This document shows, piece by piece, positions 8,772 through 17,913 of a stretch of DNA of 64,000 nucleotides. Position numbers and translations under genes: made by a program. Under the pieces are notes generated by a model. That model searched no databases. It saw only the letters and a program-made list of their open reading frames with translations, and was not told the DNA's origin. This stretch comes from Gemmatimonadota bacterium (GTDB lineage: Bacteria > Gemmatimonadota > Gemmatimonadetes > Gemmatimonadales > Gemmatimonadaceae), in assembly GCA_016704465.1 (NCBI GenBank), contig JADJAD010000015.1:88669-152668 (forward strand), in the 5' to 3' direction. The first letter of the stretch is position 1; each line of letters begins with the position of its first letter.

Positions 8772-10047
8772 CTGGGCGTTGCACGCCTTCGCGCTGCCGG
8801 TCCTCGCGCTGCTCGGGCGCGGCACCACCCTGGTCGGCGCGTATCTCCTCACCTACGCCGTGCACAGCACCGTGCTCCTGCTCTCCGCCTGGTGGCTGGT
8901 CACGCGCCGGCGCCTGGCGTGGGCGCCCGCGGCGCAGCACGCGATCTGGGGGGTCGCCCTCGTCGGTGGCTGGGTGACCAGCGCGGTGCAGCTGGTCAGC
9001 CCGTGGCACCCGCTCGGCGGCGCCCTCGAGATTCCGCACCGAATGGGAGGCACGGTTGCCGCAGTGCGCCTGGTGCAGGACGGCCCGCCGCATCGCGCGC
9101 GCGCCCTGGACCCCGCGCTCCCGCACGCGGTGATCTCGCAGCGGGCGCTGTCGCTGCCGCCGGGCTCGTCGCTCGACGCGTTCCGTTTCGACAACATGGG
9201 CGATGCAGGCGGCACGCGGTTGATCGTCCTGGCGGTGTCGGGCATCACCGTCGCGGTCGGCGCCTGGGCGCTGGTGGCGATGCTCCTGCTCGGGCACCTC
9301 GCGCTCTCCCGCCGTCGCCTGCTCGCCTCGCTCGAGACCCGGCGCGATGCGTCCGATTCGCTGGCCGGCGGCGTGCTGCGGCACCTCGTCACGCTGGCCG
9401 GGACGACGCGGGCCGTCAGCCTCAGTACCTGCGATGCGCTGCCCTCGCCGGCGGCGATCTCACACAGTGAAATCGTCGTCCCCTCGCGCGCGCTGCACGA
9501 GCTCACGCTCGCCGAGCAGGAAGGCGTCCTGGCCCACGAACTCGCGCACGTACTTCGTGGCGATCCCGCCTGGCTACGACTGGCGACCTGCATCGAGCGC
9601 GCGGCCTGGTTCCAGCCGCTCAACCGCGTGGCCCGCCGCCAGATGCAGCTGTCGGCCGAATTCGCCGCCGACGCCTGGGCCGTGCGCGTGACGCGCCAAC
9701 CGCTGCGACTGGCGCAGGCACTCGCCCGTGTGGCCGAATGGATGTCGGCCGGAACACACGCGTCCGCGAGCCATGCACCGGGCTTCGACGGATCTCCCCT
9801 GGTCGAACGGGTACGCCGCCTCACCGCACCATCCCAGCAATCCCCGGCACTCGGCGATCGCCTGGCCCACTCGACCATCTGGCTGGTGGCCGCCGGCGTA
9901 CTGACCCTCCTCCCGCGTCTGGACACGGCCCCGGCCGGAGGCGGCGTCAGGCAGCGCGTGGAACGTGTGGTCATCGAGTTCGCCGTCGACAGCGGCTCCG
10001 CTAAGCAAGCGACGACAGCTGCGTCGTGGCGCCACCTTCGGCCGTGA
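8761..10047 (+). CDS. BlaR1-like M56 membrane metallopeptidase
   Basis: An integral membrane zinc peptidase that, in the BlaR1 family, cleaves the partner BlaI repressor on signal. Four hydrophobic helices surround a cytoplasmic domain whose zinc motif is VLAHELAHVLRGDPAW (HExxH near residue 259), followed by the conserved QMQLSAEFAADAWAV segment that supplies the third ligand. After the last helix (about residues 375-395) only a short tail follows, so the periplasmic penicillin-binding sensor of staphylococcal BlaR1 is absent; sensing must use another input. It overlaps the repressor gene by 11 bases. Confidence 0.85.
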   Translation: MDGSWALHAFALPVLALLGRGTTLVGAYLLTYAVHSTVLLLSAWWLVTRRRLAWAPAAQHAIWGVALVGGWVTSAVQLVSPWHPLGGALEIPHRMGGTVAAVRLVQDGPPHRARALDPALPHAVISQRALSLPPGSSLDAFRFDNMGDAGGTRLIVLAVSGITVAVGAWALVAMLLLGHLALSRRRLLASLETRRDASDSLAGGVLRHLVTLAGTTRAVSLSTCDALPSPAAISHSEIVVPSRALHELTLAEQEGVLAHELAHVLRGDPAWLRLATCIERAAWFQPLNRVARRQMQLSAEFAADAWAVRVTRQPLRLAQALARVAEWMSAGTHASASHAPGFDGSPLVERVRRLTAPSQQSPALGDRLAHSTIWLVAAGVLTLLPRLDTAPAGGGVRQRVERVVIEFAVDSGSAKQATTAASWRHLRP

Positions 10048-10162
10048 CGCGGCCGCGCGATCCCTCCCACGGGTACACCTCGCGCGGGCAGCACCCCACT
10101 TTGCAGAAGGTCGCCGGCCTCGCCGCCGGTCGATCGCCAGCCGCAGCCTGTGTCGGCGTGAC

Positions 10163-11176
10163 ATGGGGTTTGCTTCCTCCGCCTTCCGATTCTCTGGACT
10201 GATCGTGACTCTTGTACGACTGCTCGCGCCGTGCGTCCTCGCGTTCCTCTCGGCCGCGCTCCTGACACCTCGAACAGCCGCAGGGCAGGCTGCGTCAACG
10301 GCGTGTGCGGCCCGACTGCAGCCGTCGTGGAGTCCGGACGCGCCCGTTCCCGGCACGCTCTTCACCATCCGTGTGCGCGGCGTCGAACCGGGGGCGACTC
10401 CGCAAGGACGGATCGGGAGTGAACCGCTGCACTTCTCGCCAGACAGCAGCGGCGAGTGGCGCGCGCTGGCTCCGGTCCCGATCGCCGAAAGCCGCTCGCT
10501 GGCCGTGATCCTCACCTGCGCCGGTGCACCGGTGGACAGCGCGCTGCACGACATCCCGCTCGCCAGCGCGACCTATCCGCTCGAGCGCCTGACCGTGGCG
10601 CCTCGCTTCTCGGGAAAGCCCGACACGGCCCTTGCCGCACGACAGCGGCGCGAGGCACAGCGTGCTGCCGCCGTGTCGGCGCGCGCGCACGAAACGCCCC
10701 GCCTGTGGACGACTCCGTTCAGCGCTCCGCGTACCAGTCGCATCACCAGCACCTTCGGCAGTGGACGTCAGTTCAATGGGACCGTGACCTCGCGCCACAT
10801 GGGAACCGACTACGCCGGCGCCGTCGGGGCCCCGATTCGGGCCGCCAATCGCGGCGTGGTACGATTGGTCGATCGCTTCTTCCTCGGCGGCAACGTGGTC
10901 TACATCGACCACGGCGAGGGGCTGGTGACGGCGTACCTGCACCTCAGCAAGCATCGCGTGGCCGAGGGCGACACGGTACAGCGAGGGCAGGTGGTGGGCG
11001 AAGTGGGGGCAACCGGGCGGGTGACCGGGCCGCACCTGCACTGGATCGCCCGCTACGGGGCGGTGACCGTCGACCCGCAGTCGCTGCTGCGCGCGACCTC
11101 GGCGCCAACAGCGGCGCCAACCCCCGCAACCTCGACGCGCAGTTTCCTCGAGGCGACGGCGGCGTACATGTGGTAG
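10163..11176 (+). CDS. M23 (LytM) peptidoglycan endopeptidase
   Basis: A secreted zinc endopeptidase of the lysostaphin/LytM type that cuts peptide cross-links in peptidoglycan. The start at 10163 gives a long signal sequence (RLLAPCVLAFLSAALL...AAGQ); a GTG at 10205 is an alternative. An N-terminal beta domain (about residues 45-150, two cysteine-containing strands) precedes a charged linker. The M23 domain begins at RITSTFGSGRQFNG; ligands are in HMGTDYAG (about 212-219) and the HLHW motif (about 291). The domain is complete, so it is probably active. It follows the BlaR1-like gene by 115 bases on the same strand; co-regulation of cell-wall turnover would make sense but is inference. Confidence 0.85.
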   Translation: MGFASSAFRFSGLIVTLVRLLAPCVLAFLSAALLTPRTAAGQAASTACAARLQPSWSPDAPVPGTLFTIRVRGVEPGATPQGRIGSEPLHFSPDSSGEWRALAPVPIAESRSLAVILTCAGAPVDSALHDIPLASATYPLERLTVAPRFSGKPDTALAARQRREAQRAAAVSARAHETPRLWTTPFSAPRTSRITSTFGSGRQFNGTVTSRHMGTDYAGAVGAPIRAANRGVVRLVDRFFLGGNVVYIDHGEGLVTAYLHLSKHRVAEGDTVQRGQVVGEVGATGRVTGPHLHWIARYGAVTVDPQSLLRATSAPTAAPTPATSTRSFLEATAAYMW

Positions 11177-11228
11177 AACGCTGGCGCCGACCGCATACTA
11201 TAGGGATCACCCCAACCGGTCGGCCCGC

Positions 11229-12577
11229 ATGCGACGTCGCGACTTCACCAAGGTCTCCCTCTCCGCCCTCGGAGCACTCTCACTCGGGCGACTCGGCGCG
11301 GTCGCGCTCCCAGCCGTCGTCGGTGTGCCGCGGCGCGGCGGGTCGGCCCCGGTCCTGGTGAGCGGCGATCGCCTGAACGCCCACCTTACCGCCATGTCGG
11401 AGTTCGGAAAGAATGACTTCGGCGGGGTGTCGAGGGTGGCGTACTCCGACTTCGACACGCAGGGCAGGGCGTACACCACCGGCTTGATGCGCGCCGCCGG
11501 TCTGACGGTCAGCGTCGACGCCGCTGGCAACATCTGGGGGCGGCGCGCCGGCAGCGATCCCTCGCTCAAGCCCATCGCCTTCGGCTCCCATATCGACTCG
11601 GTCCCCGAGGGGGGAAACTTCGACGGCACGGTCGGATCGTTCGGCGCCATCGAGGTGGCGCAGACGCTGGCCGAGCGCAAGCTCACGACCCGTCACCCGC
11701 TCGACATCGTGATCTTCCAGAACGAGGAGGGTGGGACGGTGGGCAGCCGGGCGCTGGTCGGTGAGGTGAGCGCGGCCGACCTCAAGCTCACGACCAAGAG
11801 CGGCAAGTCGATCGGCGACGGGATCGCCTTCATCGGCGGCGACCTGTCGCGACTGGCGTCGGTCAAGCGCGACCGCGGCGACTTCGCGGCCTATGTCGAA
11901 CTGCACATCGAGCAGGGCGGAAACCTCGACGCCGAAAAGCTGGACATCGGCGTGGTGGAGGGGATCGTCGGGATCGGCTGGTGGGACGTCACGATCGAGG
12001 GCTTCTCCAACCACGCCGGCACCACGCCCATGGACCGGCGGCGCGACACCATGCGCTCGGCGGCCCAGTTCGTGGAGATGGTGAATCGCGTGGTGACCAG
12101 CGTCCCCGGGCGTCAGGTCGGGACGGTGGGGCGGCTGCAGGCCTTTCCCGGCGCCCCGAACGTCATTCCCGGCAAGGTCGTGTGCTCACCGAGCTGCGCG
12201 AACTCGATGCGAAGAAGCAGGCCATGCTCTTCGAGCGCATCCGCACCGAGTCAGCGGCAATCGGCACGGCACTCGGCACCACGTTCAAGTTCGAGAACAC
12301 CCACGACTCGGCGCCGGCCCTGTGCGACCAGCGCATCCAGCAGTTGGTCGCCAGCGGGGCGCGGGGGTTGTCGCTGACCTCGCGCGCGATGCCGAGCGGT
12401 GCCGGGCACGACGCGCAGCACATGGCGCAACTCTGTCCGTCCGGGATGATCTTCGTGCCGAGCGTGGGCGGCATTTCGCACTCACCCAAGGAGCACTCGC
12501 GCGCGCCCGACATCACCAACGGCGCCAACGTCCTGCTGGCCACCGTCCTCGCGCTCGACACCGCTGCCTGGAGCTGA
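11229..12577 (+). CDS. Tat-exported M20 amidohydrolase (N-carbamoyl-amino-acid hydrolase/allantoate type), frameshifted
   Basis: A di-metal M20-family enzyme that hydrolyses N-carbamoyl amino acids, ureidoglycolate or allantoate. The N-terminus MRRRDFTKVSLSALGALSLG is a Tat signal (twin arginine plus F), and the protein has AFGSHIDSVPEGGNFDG and QNEEGGTVGSRA, which carry metal ligands. Around 12180 the frame changes by one base: the first frame reaches NVIPGKVV and the second resumes with LTELRELDAKKQAM, continuing through MPSGAGHDAQHMAQ and SVGGISHSPKEHS, the expected C-terminal motifs. Since both halves are complete, a sequencing indel is likely; a true break would remove the last catalytic segment. 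It lies 52 bases downstream of the M23 gene. Confidence 0.8.
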
Positions 12578-12675
12578 GCGAAGCCGGGGTCGTGCGGTCG
12601 GTGAGGGCGCAATCACTACTCGATGAGGGGCAAGTCCCCGGTTGTGTTGCGACGTGCTGCCGGTAACATCGAAAT

Positions 12676-13200
12676 ATGGGACCTCCACCACACCCCGACA
12701 TGGCGCACTCCTTCCCCTCCATTCAGGAGGAACTGCAGCAGCGCCGCCCCTTCCGCTCCAGGCGGGAGGAGCTGTTCATCGCGCTCCTGCGCAGCGCGGC
12801 GGTTGTGCGACGGCCGGTCTCGAAGGTCGTGGAGGAGCATCATCTCTCGCTGGCGCAGTACAACGTGCTGCGCATCCTGCGGGGCGCGGGAGAGCATGGG
12901 CTGCCGACGCTGTCGATACGCGAGCGCATGATCGAGGAGGCGGCCGGGATCACCCGCCTCATCGACAAACTTGAGGCAGCCGGCTTCGTGAGTCGCGACC
13001 GGCGGAACGCCACCGACCGGCGTCAGGTTGTGTGCCGCATCACGACCGAGGGGATGTCGCTCCTGGCGAGCCTCGACTCGGTGGTGGCGTCGGCCACGCA
13101 CGATGTGCTGGCGCTGCTCGACGACGAGCGCATCGTCGCGCTGCTTGCGCTGCTGGATGAAGTCAGGGCGGGGGCGCACCTCAACTCGAGCGCACACTGA
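12676..13200 (+). CDS. MarR-family transcriptional regulator
   Basis: A winged-helix dimeric repressor of about 166-174 residues (ATG at 12676, or ATG at 12700). The central domain shows LSLAQYNVLRILRGAGEHG, the recognition helix region AAGITRLIDKLEAAGFVSR and the wing DRRNATDRRQVVCRITTEG, the classical MarR order. Such regulators usually sense small phenolic or oxidising ligands and control adjacent genes; neighbours here are an amidase (convergent, overlapping by 20 bases) and the frameshifted carbamoylase upstream. No operator could be recognised. Confidence 0.85.
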   Translation: MGPPPHPDMAHSFPSIQEELQQRRPFRSRREELFIALLRSAAVVRRPVSKVVEEHHLSLAQYNVLRILRGAGEHGLPTLSIRERMIEEAAGITRLIDKLEAAGFVSRDRRNATDRRQVVCRITTEGMSLLASLDSVVASATHDVLALLDDERIVALLALLDEVRAGAHLNSSAH

Positions 13201-14668
13201 CCGTCGGCCACCGCTCCGCCCACGGCCGGGTCCGTTCCAGCGCCCCGGCCAGCCTGAAGAGCGTCGCGTCGTCGCCGAAGCGCGCCGCCAGCTGCACGCC
13301 CACCGGCAGCCCTTCGGCGTTCCAGAAGAGCGGGACCGACATGGCCGGCTGCCCGGTGACGTTGAACAGCGGTGGATACGGGGTGAAGTCGAAGACGGTC
13401 GCCGCGGCGTCCTCGATGGCCCCGAAGCGCTTCATGATCCCGCCCGCCCCGAGCGCGCCCAACACCGTCAGCAGCAGTTCCTCCTTCTGCGTCGGCTGCA
13501 ACGTGCCGTGCGGAACCGGCGGCGCGCCGAGCGTGGGCGTCAGGAAGACATCCACGTCGGTGAAGAATCGGGCGATGTCGCGCGCCGTGCGCTGGAGGTA
13601 GCGTTGGGCTTCGGCATAGTCGCCCGCGCTGATCGCGCCGCCGAGCGTGGCCAGTCCCCAGGTGGCCACCTCCACGTCGGCGCGCGTCGCCTCGCGGCCG
13701 ATGCGGGATGCCGCGTCGCGCAGGTCGGCCAGCACCTCGCCGCAGACAATGGTGATGAACGCCCGGTTGAACGCCTCCCGGTCGATGGCCGGGGCGCGCT
13801 GCTCGACGTCATGGCCTAACGACTCCAGCAGCCGGGCGGCATCGTGCACCGCGGCGCTACAGTCGGGGTGGATGGCGTGGCCGAGCATCGGCGCGTCGGT
13901 GAAGGCGATGCGCAGTCGCCCAGGCTCGGTCGTCACCTCGTCCAGGAACGGGCGGTCGCGCCGCGGAGCGGCGTACGGCGCCCCCACGTCCTCGCCGTGC
14001 AGGGCGTCGAGCATGGCCGCCGAGTCGCGCACCGATCGGGTCAGCACCCCCTCGGTCACCGCCCCAGCCCACAGCTCTCCCTCGTCCGGTCCGGTGGGTA
14101 CGCGCCCTCGGGTGGCCTTGAAGCCGAAGATCCCACAGCACGAGGCCGGGATGCGGATCGAGCCACCCCCGTCGCCCCCACCGGCCATCGGCACCATACC
14201 GCTGGCGACCGCGGCCGCCGATCCACCGCTCGAGCCGCCGGTCGTCCGGTCCGTATTCCACGGATTGCGGGCGATGCCTTTCGACCGGGGTTCGGTGAAC
14301 GGGGCGAGCCCGAACTCCGGGGTGTTCGTCTTGCCGAGCACGATGACTCCTGCCTTCCGGTAGCGGCGCATCACCTCCGAGTCGTGGTCCGGGCGCCACC
14401 CGTCGTACAGGCGAGACCCGTTGCCCATCGGTTCGCCGGCGTAGGCGGTGAGCAGGTCCTTGATGAGGAAGGGGATGCCGCAGAAGACTCCGTCGGGGTG
14501 GGCTGGCGGGGCGTCTGCCTCACGGCGTGCCTGCTCGAACATCGTGTGCACCACGGCATTCAGCGCGGGGTTGAGCTGCTCGATGCGGGCGATGGCGGCG
14601 TCCACCAGCTCGCGGGGTGTGGCGAGGCGCGAGCGGACGAGGGCGGCGAGGGCGAGGGCGTCAGGCAC
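13181..14668 (-). CDS. Amidase (amidase-signature family)
   Basis: A Ser-cisSer-Lys hydrolase of the GatA/6-aminohexanoate-cyclic-dimer hydrolase group. The amidase signature is intact: catalytic Lys in GIPFLIKDL, cis-Ser in the glycine-serine loop GGSSGGSAAAVASG and nucleophile Ser in GGDGGGSIRIPASCCG. The C-terminal part ends with FNVTGQPAMSVPLFWN and GLPVGVQLAARFGDD. The GTG at 14668 (VPDALALAALVRS) begins where the fold begins; a longer TTG start at 14740 adds a low-complexity proline/alanine stretch. It is not next to GatB or GatC, so a tRNA-dependent amidotransferase role is unlikely; the substrate is unknown. The 3' end overlaps the MarR gene by 20 bases. Confidence 0.83.
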   Translation of the reverse strand: MPDALALAALVRSRLATPRELVDAAIARIEQLNPALNAVVHTMFEQARREADAPPAHPDGVFCGIPFLIKDLLTAYAGEPMGNGSRLYDGWRPDHDSEVMRRYRKAGVIVLGKTNTPEFGLAPFTEPRSKGIARNPWNTDRTTGGSSGGSAAAVASGMVPMAGGGDGGGSIRIPASCCGIFGFKATRGRVPTGPDEGELWAGAVTEGVLTRSVRDSAAMLDALHGEDVGAPYAAPRRDRPFLDEVTTEPGRLRIAFTDAPMLGHAIHPDCSAAVHDAARLLESLGHDVEQRAPAIDREAFNRAFITIVCGEVLADLRDAASRIGREATRADVEVATWGLATLGGAISAGDYAEAQRYLQRTARDIARFFTDVDVFLTPTLGAPPVPHGTLQPTQKEELLLTVLGALGAGGIMKRFGAIEDAAATVFDFTPYPPLFNVTGQPAMSVPLFWNAEGLPVGVQLAARFGDDATLFRLAGALERTRPWAERWPTVSVRSS

Positions 14669-14789
14669 GGGGGACAGGAGACGGGAGACGGGGGGGCGAT
14701 GCGCAGCGGGGGCTGGTGGGGCGGCGGTGGCGGGTGACAATGTCTGGGGCGGGGGGGTATGCGGGAAGGGTGACTCCGTGGCTCAGGCG

Positions 14790-14796
14790 AAGGAGG
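14790..14796 (+). promoter_or_regulatory. Strong ribosome binding site fixing a GTG start
   Basis: AAGGAGG lies five bases before GTG 14802 and selects that codon as the start of the M29-like gene, ahead of several open-frame alternatives. Confidence 0.7.
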
Positions 14797-14801
14797 CGAA
14801 T

Positions 14802-16019
14802 GTGGATCGGTGCGTGTTTGTGGTTAGGCGTGTGGGGTGGGCCTTGGCGGCGGGAGTGCTGTTTGGTTTGGGGCCGGTCGTGGTACCGGTGCCTCTTTCT
14901 GCGCAGAACGTGACGGCATCTGCGCCGCCGGCGCCGGCGCCCGACTGGGACGAAGTTGCGCGCGTGATCGTCGAGCGGTTGCAGCTCATCACCGGCGAGC
15001 GCGTCGTCCTGGTCGTGGAGCCGGGAACGGCCGACGGGCTGGTGGAGTCGATGCTGCGCGCCGTGCGCCGGGGCGGGGGCGAGCTTGTGGGGCTGATTCC
15101 TGCGCGGGGCCCGACGCCGCAGAAGTGGCGGAGCGACTTCTCCCGCCAGACCGAGCAGCGCCCCATGCAGCAGCTCACCGCCCTCCTGAAGAACGTCGAC
15201 GTGGGGATCATGCTCCCCGGGGCGGCCGCGGGCGATGCGCCGTACAAGGCCTTCCAGTATCACCTCGAGCGCCCGGTCGGGCGTGGGGTGCGCACCGTCC
15301 ACTTTCACTGGTCGGGGGCGTACTCGCTCGCCGGAGACCCGATCCCGGTCACGACCGCGATCGCCGAGCTCTATCAGCATACGCTTGTCGATACCGACTA
15401 TGACGAGCTGGCGCGCCGGCAACTCGAGTTCGAGGCGGCCATGCGCGCCGGAAAGGTGCGCGTTACCACTCCTGCCGGGACCGACCTGACGTTCCGGATC
15501 GGCGATCGGGTCGTCACGCGCCAGGATGGCGACGCGTCGCAGGCGCGCGCCCGGCTCGGGCGCACGCTGATCGATCGCGAGGTCGAGCTGCCGGCCGGGG
15601 CGATTCGCGTGGCGCCGATCGAGGAGAGTGTGGACGGGAAGATCGCCTTCCCCGATGGCACGTGGGGGGGCGTCCCGGTGCGCGGGCTGGTGATGACCAT
15701 CGCGCGCGGGCGGGTCACCAGCGTCACCGCCACCAGCGGGCGCGAGGCGGTCGAGCAGGAGCTGACCGCCGCCGGCGCCGCCGGGCGCTCGTTCCGCGAG
15801 TTCGCCCTCGGCTTCAACCCGCTGCTCGCCATCCCCGCCACCGGCGAGCGGTGGATCCCGTACTACGGCTACGGCGCCGGCGTCGTGCGGCTCTCGTTAG
15901 GCGACAACAGCGAACTCGGTGGCAAGGTGAAGGGGGGCTACGTGCGCTGGAACTTCTTCACCGATGCCACCGTGGAGGTTGGGGGGAGGGTGTGGGTGGA
16001 GGAGGGGCGGATGCCGTGA
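14802..16019 (+). CDS. Exported M29-like aminopeptidase homologue, ligands apparently altered
   Basis: A 405-residue secreted protein (signal peptide RVGWALAAGVLFGLGPVVV...LSAQ). The layout follows M29 thermophilic aminopeptidases: an N-terminal Rossmann-like half (GERVVLVVEPGTADGLV), a DLTFRIGDR strand, LPAGAIRVAPIEESVDGK where the family has its first glutamates, and the C-terminal SLGDNSELGGKVKGGYV. In M29 enzymes the last segment carries histidines (HxALG and HWD); here the corresponding positions read RLSLG and VRWNFF, so metal binding may be lost or different. The start is set by AAGGAGG five bases upstream. Either a diverged enzyme or a non-catalytic relative. Confidence 0.6.
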   Translation: MDRCVFVVRRVGWALAAGVLFGLGPVVVPVPLSAQNVTASAPPAPAPDWDEVARVIVERLQLITGERVVLVVEPGTADGLVESMLRAVRRGGGELVGLIPARGPTPQKWRSDFSRQTEQRPMQQLTALLKNVDVGIMLPGAAAGDAPYKAFQYHLERPVGRGVRTVHFHWSGAYSLAGDPIPVTTAIAELYQHTLVDTDYDELARRQLEFEAAMRAGKVRVTTPAGTDLTFRIGDRVVTRQDGDASQARARLGRTLIDREVELPAGAIRVAPIEESVDGKIAFPDGTWGGVPVRGLVMTIARGRVTSVTATSGREAVEQELTAAGAAGRSFREFALGFNPLLAIPATGERWIPYYGYGAGVVRLSLGDNSELGGKVKGGYVRWNFFTDATVEVGGRVWVEEGRMP

Positions 16020-16041
16020 GCACGACCGAGATCCGCCCGAC

Positions 16042-16089
16042 TGCACCTCCAACTGCACCTCCAACTGCACCTCCAACTGCACCTCCTAC
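16042..16089. repeat. 12-bp tandem repeat between convergent genes
   Basis: Four copies of TGCACCTCCAAC (last copy with one change), starting 22 bases after the M29-like stop and running into the stop codon of the convergent M20 peptidase. Possibly part of a bidirectional 3' region; no hairpin is obvious. Confidence 0.8.
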
Positions 16090-17552
16090 TGCACCGCCGT
16101 CCCCGACGCGCTCAACGCCTTCGTCAGCCGATACAGGAACTCCTGCCCCTCGAAGTACGACTTGACCGCCATGCGCTCGTCCCGGCCGTGCGCCCGCGCA
16201 TCCACGGTCGGGTCGCTGAACAGCCCCGACACCCCATAGGCCGGCACGCCTAACGCGCGGAAGAAGCGCGAGTCGGTTGCGCCGGTGCTCATCGTCGGGA
16301 TCACCGGGAGCTTCCCCCACAGCTCCTGGGTGATGCGCTCGATCGGCCCCATCACCTCGCGCGCCAGCGCCGTGGCCGGCGTGGACGGACGCTGCGTCTT
16401 GATGATGACCTGCACGGCCGTGTCGCCGATCACCCGCTGCAGCTCGTCCCGCACCTCTACGGCGCTGCTCGTGGGATAAATCCGGCAGTTCACGTTCGCC
16501 TCCGCCAGCTGCGGCAGCGCGTTGGTCGCGTGCCCGCCCACCAACTGCGTCGCCACGCAGCTCGTGCGCAGCATCGAGTTGTAACGCGGATCGCGCTGCA
16601 GCACCGCCAGCGCCGAGGCGTCCTGCACGTTGGCAACCAGCGCCGACATCGCCTTGCCCACCTCGGGGCTCTCCAGCTTGGCCGTCTGCGAGAAGAAGGC
16701 CCGCGTCACTTCGCTCAGCTGCACCGGGAAGCGATGCCGCCCCACCTTGGAGAGCGCATCGGCCAGCGCCGTGATCGCGTTGTCGTCGCGCGGCACCGAG
16801 CTGTGCCCACCGCGGTTGGTCGCCCGCAGCGTGAAGTTGGTCGTGATCTTCTCCGCCGCCTGCACCGTGTTGAACAGCGGCTTGCCGTCGCGCAACGTCC
16901 CGCCCCCGCCTTCGTTGATCACCACTGCGGCGTCCACCAGCTCCCGGTGGTTCTTGGTGAGCCAGTCCACGCCATTGAATGGTCCGCTCTCCTCGTCGGC
17001 TGTGAGGGCGATGATGATGTCGCGGTCGGGGACGAACCCCTCTTGCTTCATGCGCACGACGTTGGCCACGAAGATCGACGCCATCGCCTTGTCGTCGGCC
17101 GTCCCGCGCCCGTAGTAGTAGCCATCACGTTCGGTGAAGACGAACGGGTCCAGATCGGGCGACCAGTCGGCCTTGAGCGCCTCGACCACGTCGATGTGGG
17201 CCAGTAGCAGCAACGGCTTGCCGGCGTTCGCCCCGCCCTTGCCGCGGATGCGGGCGACCACGTTGTGCTTCTTGGGTTGCGGTCCGCCGACGAAGATGTC
17301 GGCGTCGGGGATCCCGGCAGCGCGGAAGCGCTTGGCCATCGCCTGCGCGGCGGCGGTGATGTCGCCAGTCTCGACGCCGGTGTTGATCTCGACGAGTTCC
17401 TTGTAGATGTCGAGGCTGAGTTGCTGGTGCGGGGTCAGCGCGCCGGGGGTGTAGATGGGGCGCGGGGGCTGGGCGGGTGCGAGCGAGGGCGTCGTGGCCA
17501 GGATGGTGAGGGCTACCAGGTCGCGTCGAAACTGAATCGGGGCGAATCGCAT
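16086..17552 (-). CDS. Exported M20-family metallo-carboxypeptidase
   Basis: A di-zinc exopeptidase or aminoacylase of the M20/PepV type (488 aa) with an N-terminal signal sequence (LVALTILATTPSLAPAQ). Ligand motifs are intact: LLAHIDVVEA (about residue 116), GRGTADDKAM (about 150) and ALTADEESGPF (general base and ligand glutamates, about 182). The lid domain begins at RATNRGGHSSVPRDDN. The C-terminal ligand histidine is expected in the last 60 residues (MSTGATDSRFFRALG and KSYFEGQEFLYRL). The start codon is ATG at 17552. It converges with the M29-like gene across the 12-bp tandem repeat. Confidence 0.85.
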   Translation of the reverse strand: MRFAPIQFRRDLVALTILATTPSLAPAQPPRPIYTPGALTPHQQLSLDIYKELVEINTGVETGDITAAAQAMAKRFRAAGIPDADIFVGGPQPKKHNVVARIRGKGGANAGKPLLLLAHIDVVEALKADWSPDLDPFVFTERDGYYYGRGTADDKAMASIFVANVVRMKQEGFVPDRDIIIALTADEESGPFNGVDWLTKNHRELVDAAVVINEGGGGTLRDGKPLFNTVQAAEKITTNFTLRATNRGGHSSVPRDDNAITALADALSKVGRHRFPVQLSEVTRAFFSQTAKLESPEVGKAMSALVANVQDASALAVLQRDPRYNSMLRTSCVATQLVGGHATNALPQLAEANVNCRIYPTSSAVEVRDELQRVIGDTAVQVIIKTQRPSTPATALAREVMGPIERITQELWGKLPVIPTMSTGATDSRFFRALGVPAYGVSGLFSDPTVDARAHGRDERMAVKSYFEGQEFLYRLTKALSASGTAVQ

Positions 17553-17913
17553 GGAAGTGATTGCGGGTGCGGGCGGGCCGGCGGTGCGGCGAGGACGCTG
17601 AGGGTCGTTCGAAGGCGGTCAGAGCCGTCACTCGGCCGGTGCGTGGCGGCCACATGACCGCGGTGCCTCTCTGGTTGCATGCTCGGAACGTAGGGCGACT
17701 CGGTAGGGGACGCCAGCGCGAAGCAACGTGACCGCGCGCGACTCGATCAGGCGGGTGCCACGTACGCAGCGTCACCCAGGCCGCCGCACGCCCCGTGCGC
17801 CCCGGGGATCAGGGGTGCCCGGGGGGGTGTCGCGTCCGCGGCTTTGGGGGTGCGGGCGGAGCCGCGTCTTAGCAGCCGGCACTCGCTACGTGGCCGGGAA
17901 GAGCTGCGACAGC
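17553..17913. other. 361-base stretch without a recognised gene
   Basis: Lies between the M20 start and the end of the next lipoprotein gene. Neither strand holds an open frame with protein-like composition, and I see no RNA gene or clear terminator. Confidence 0.5.
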
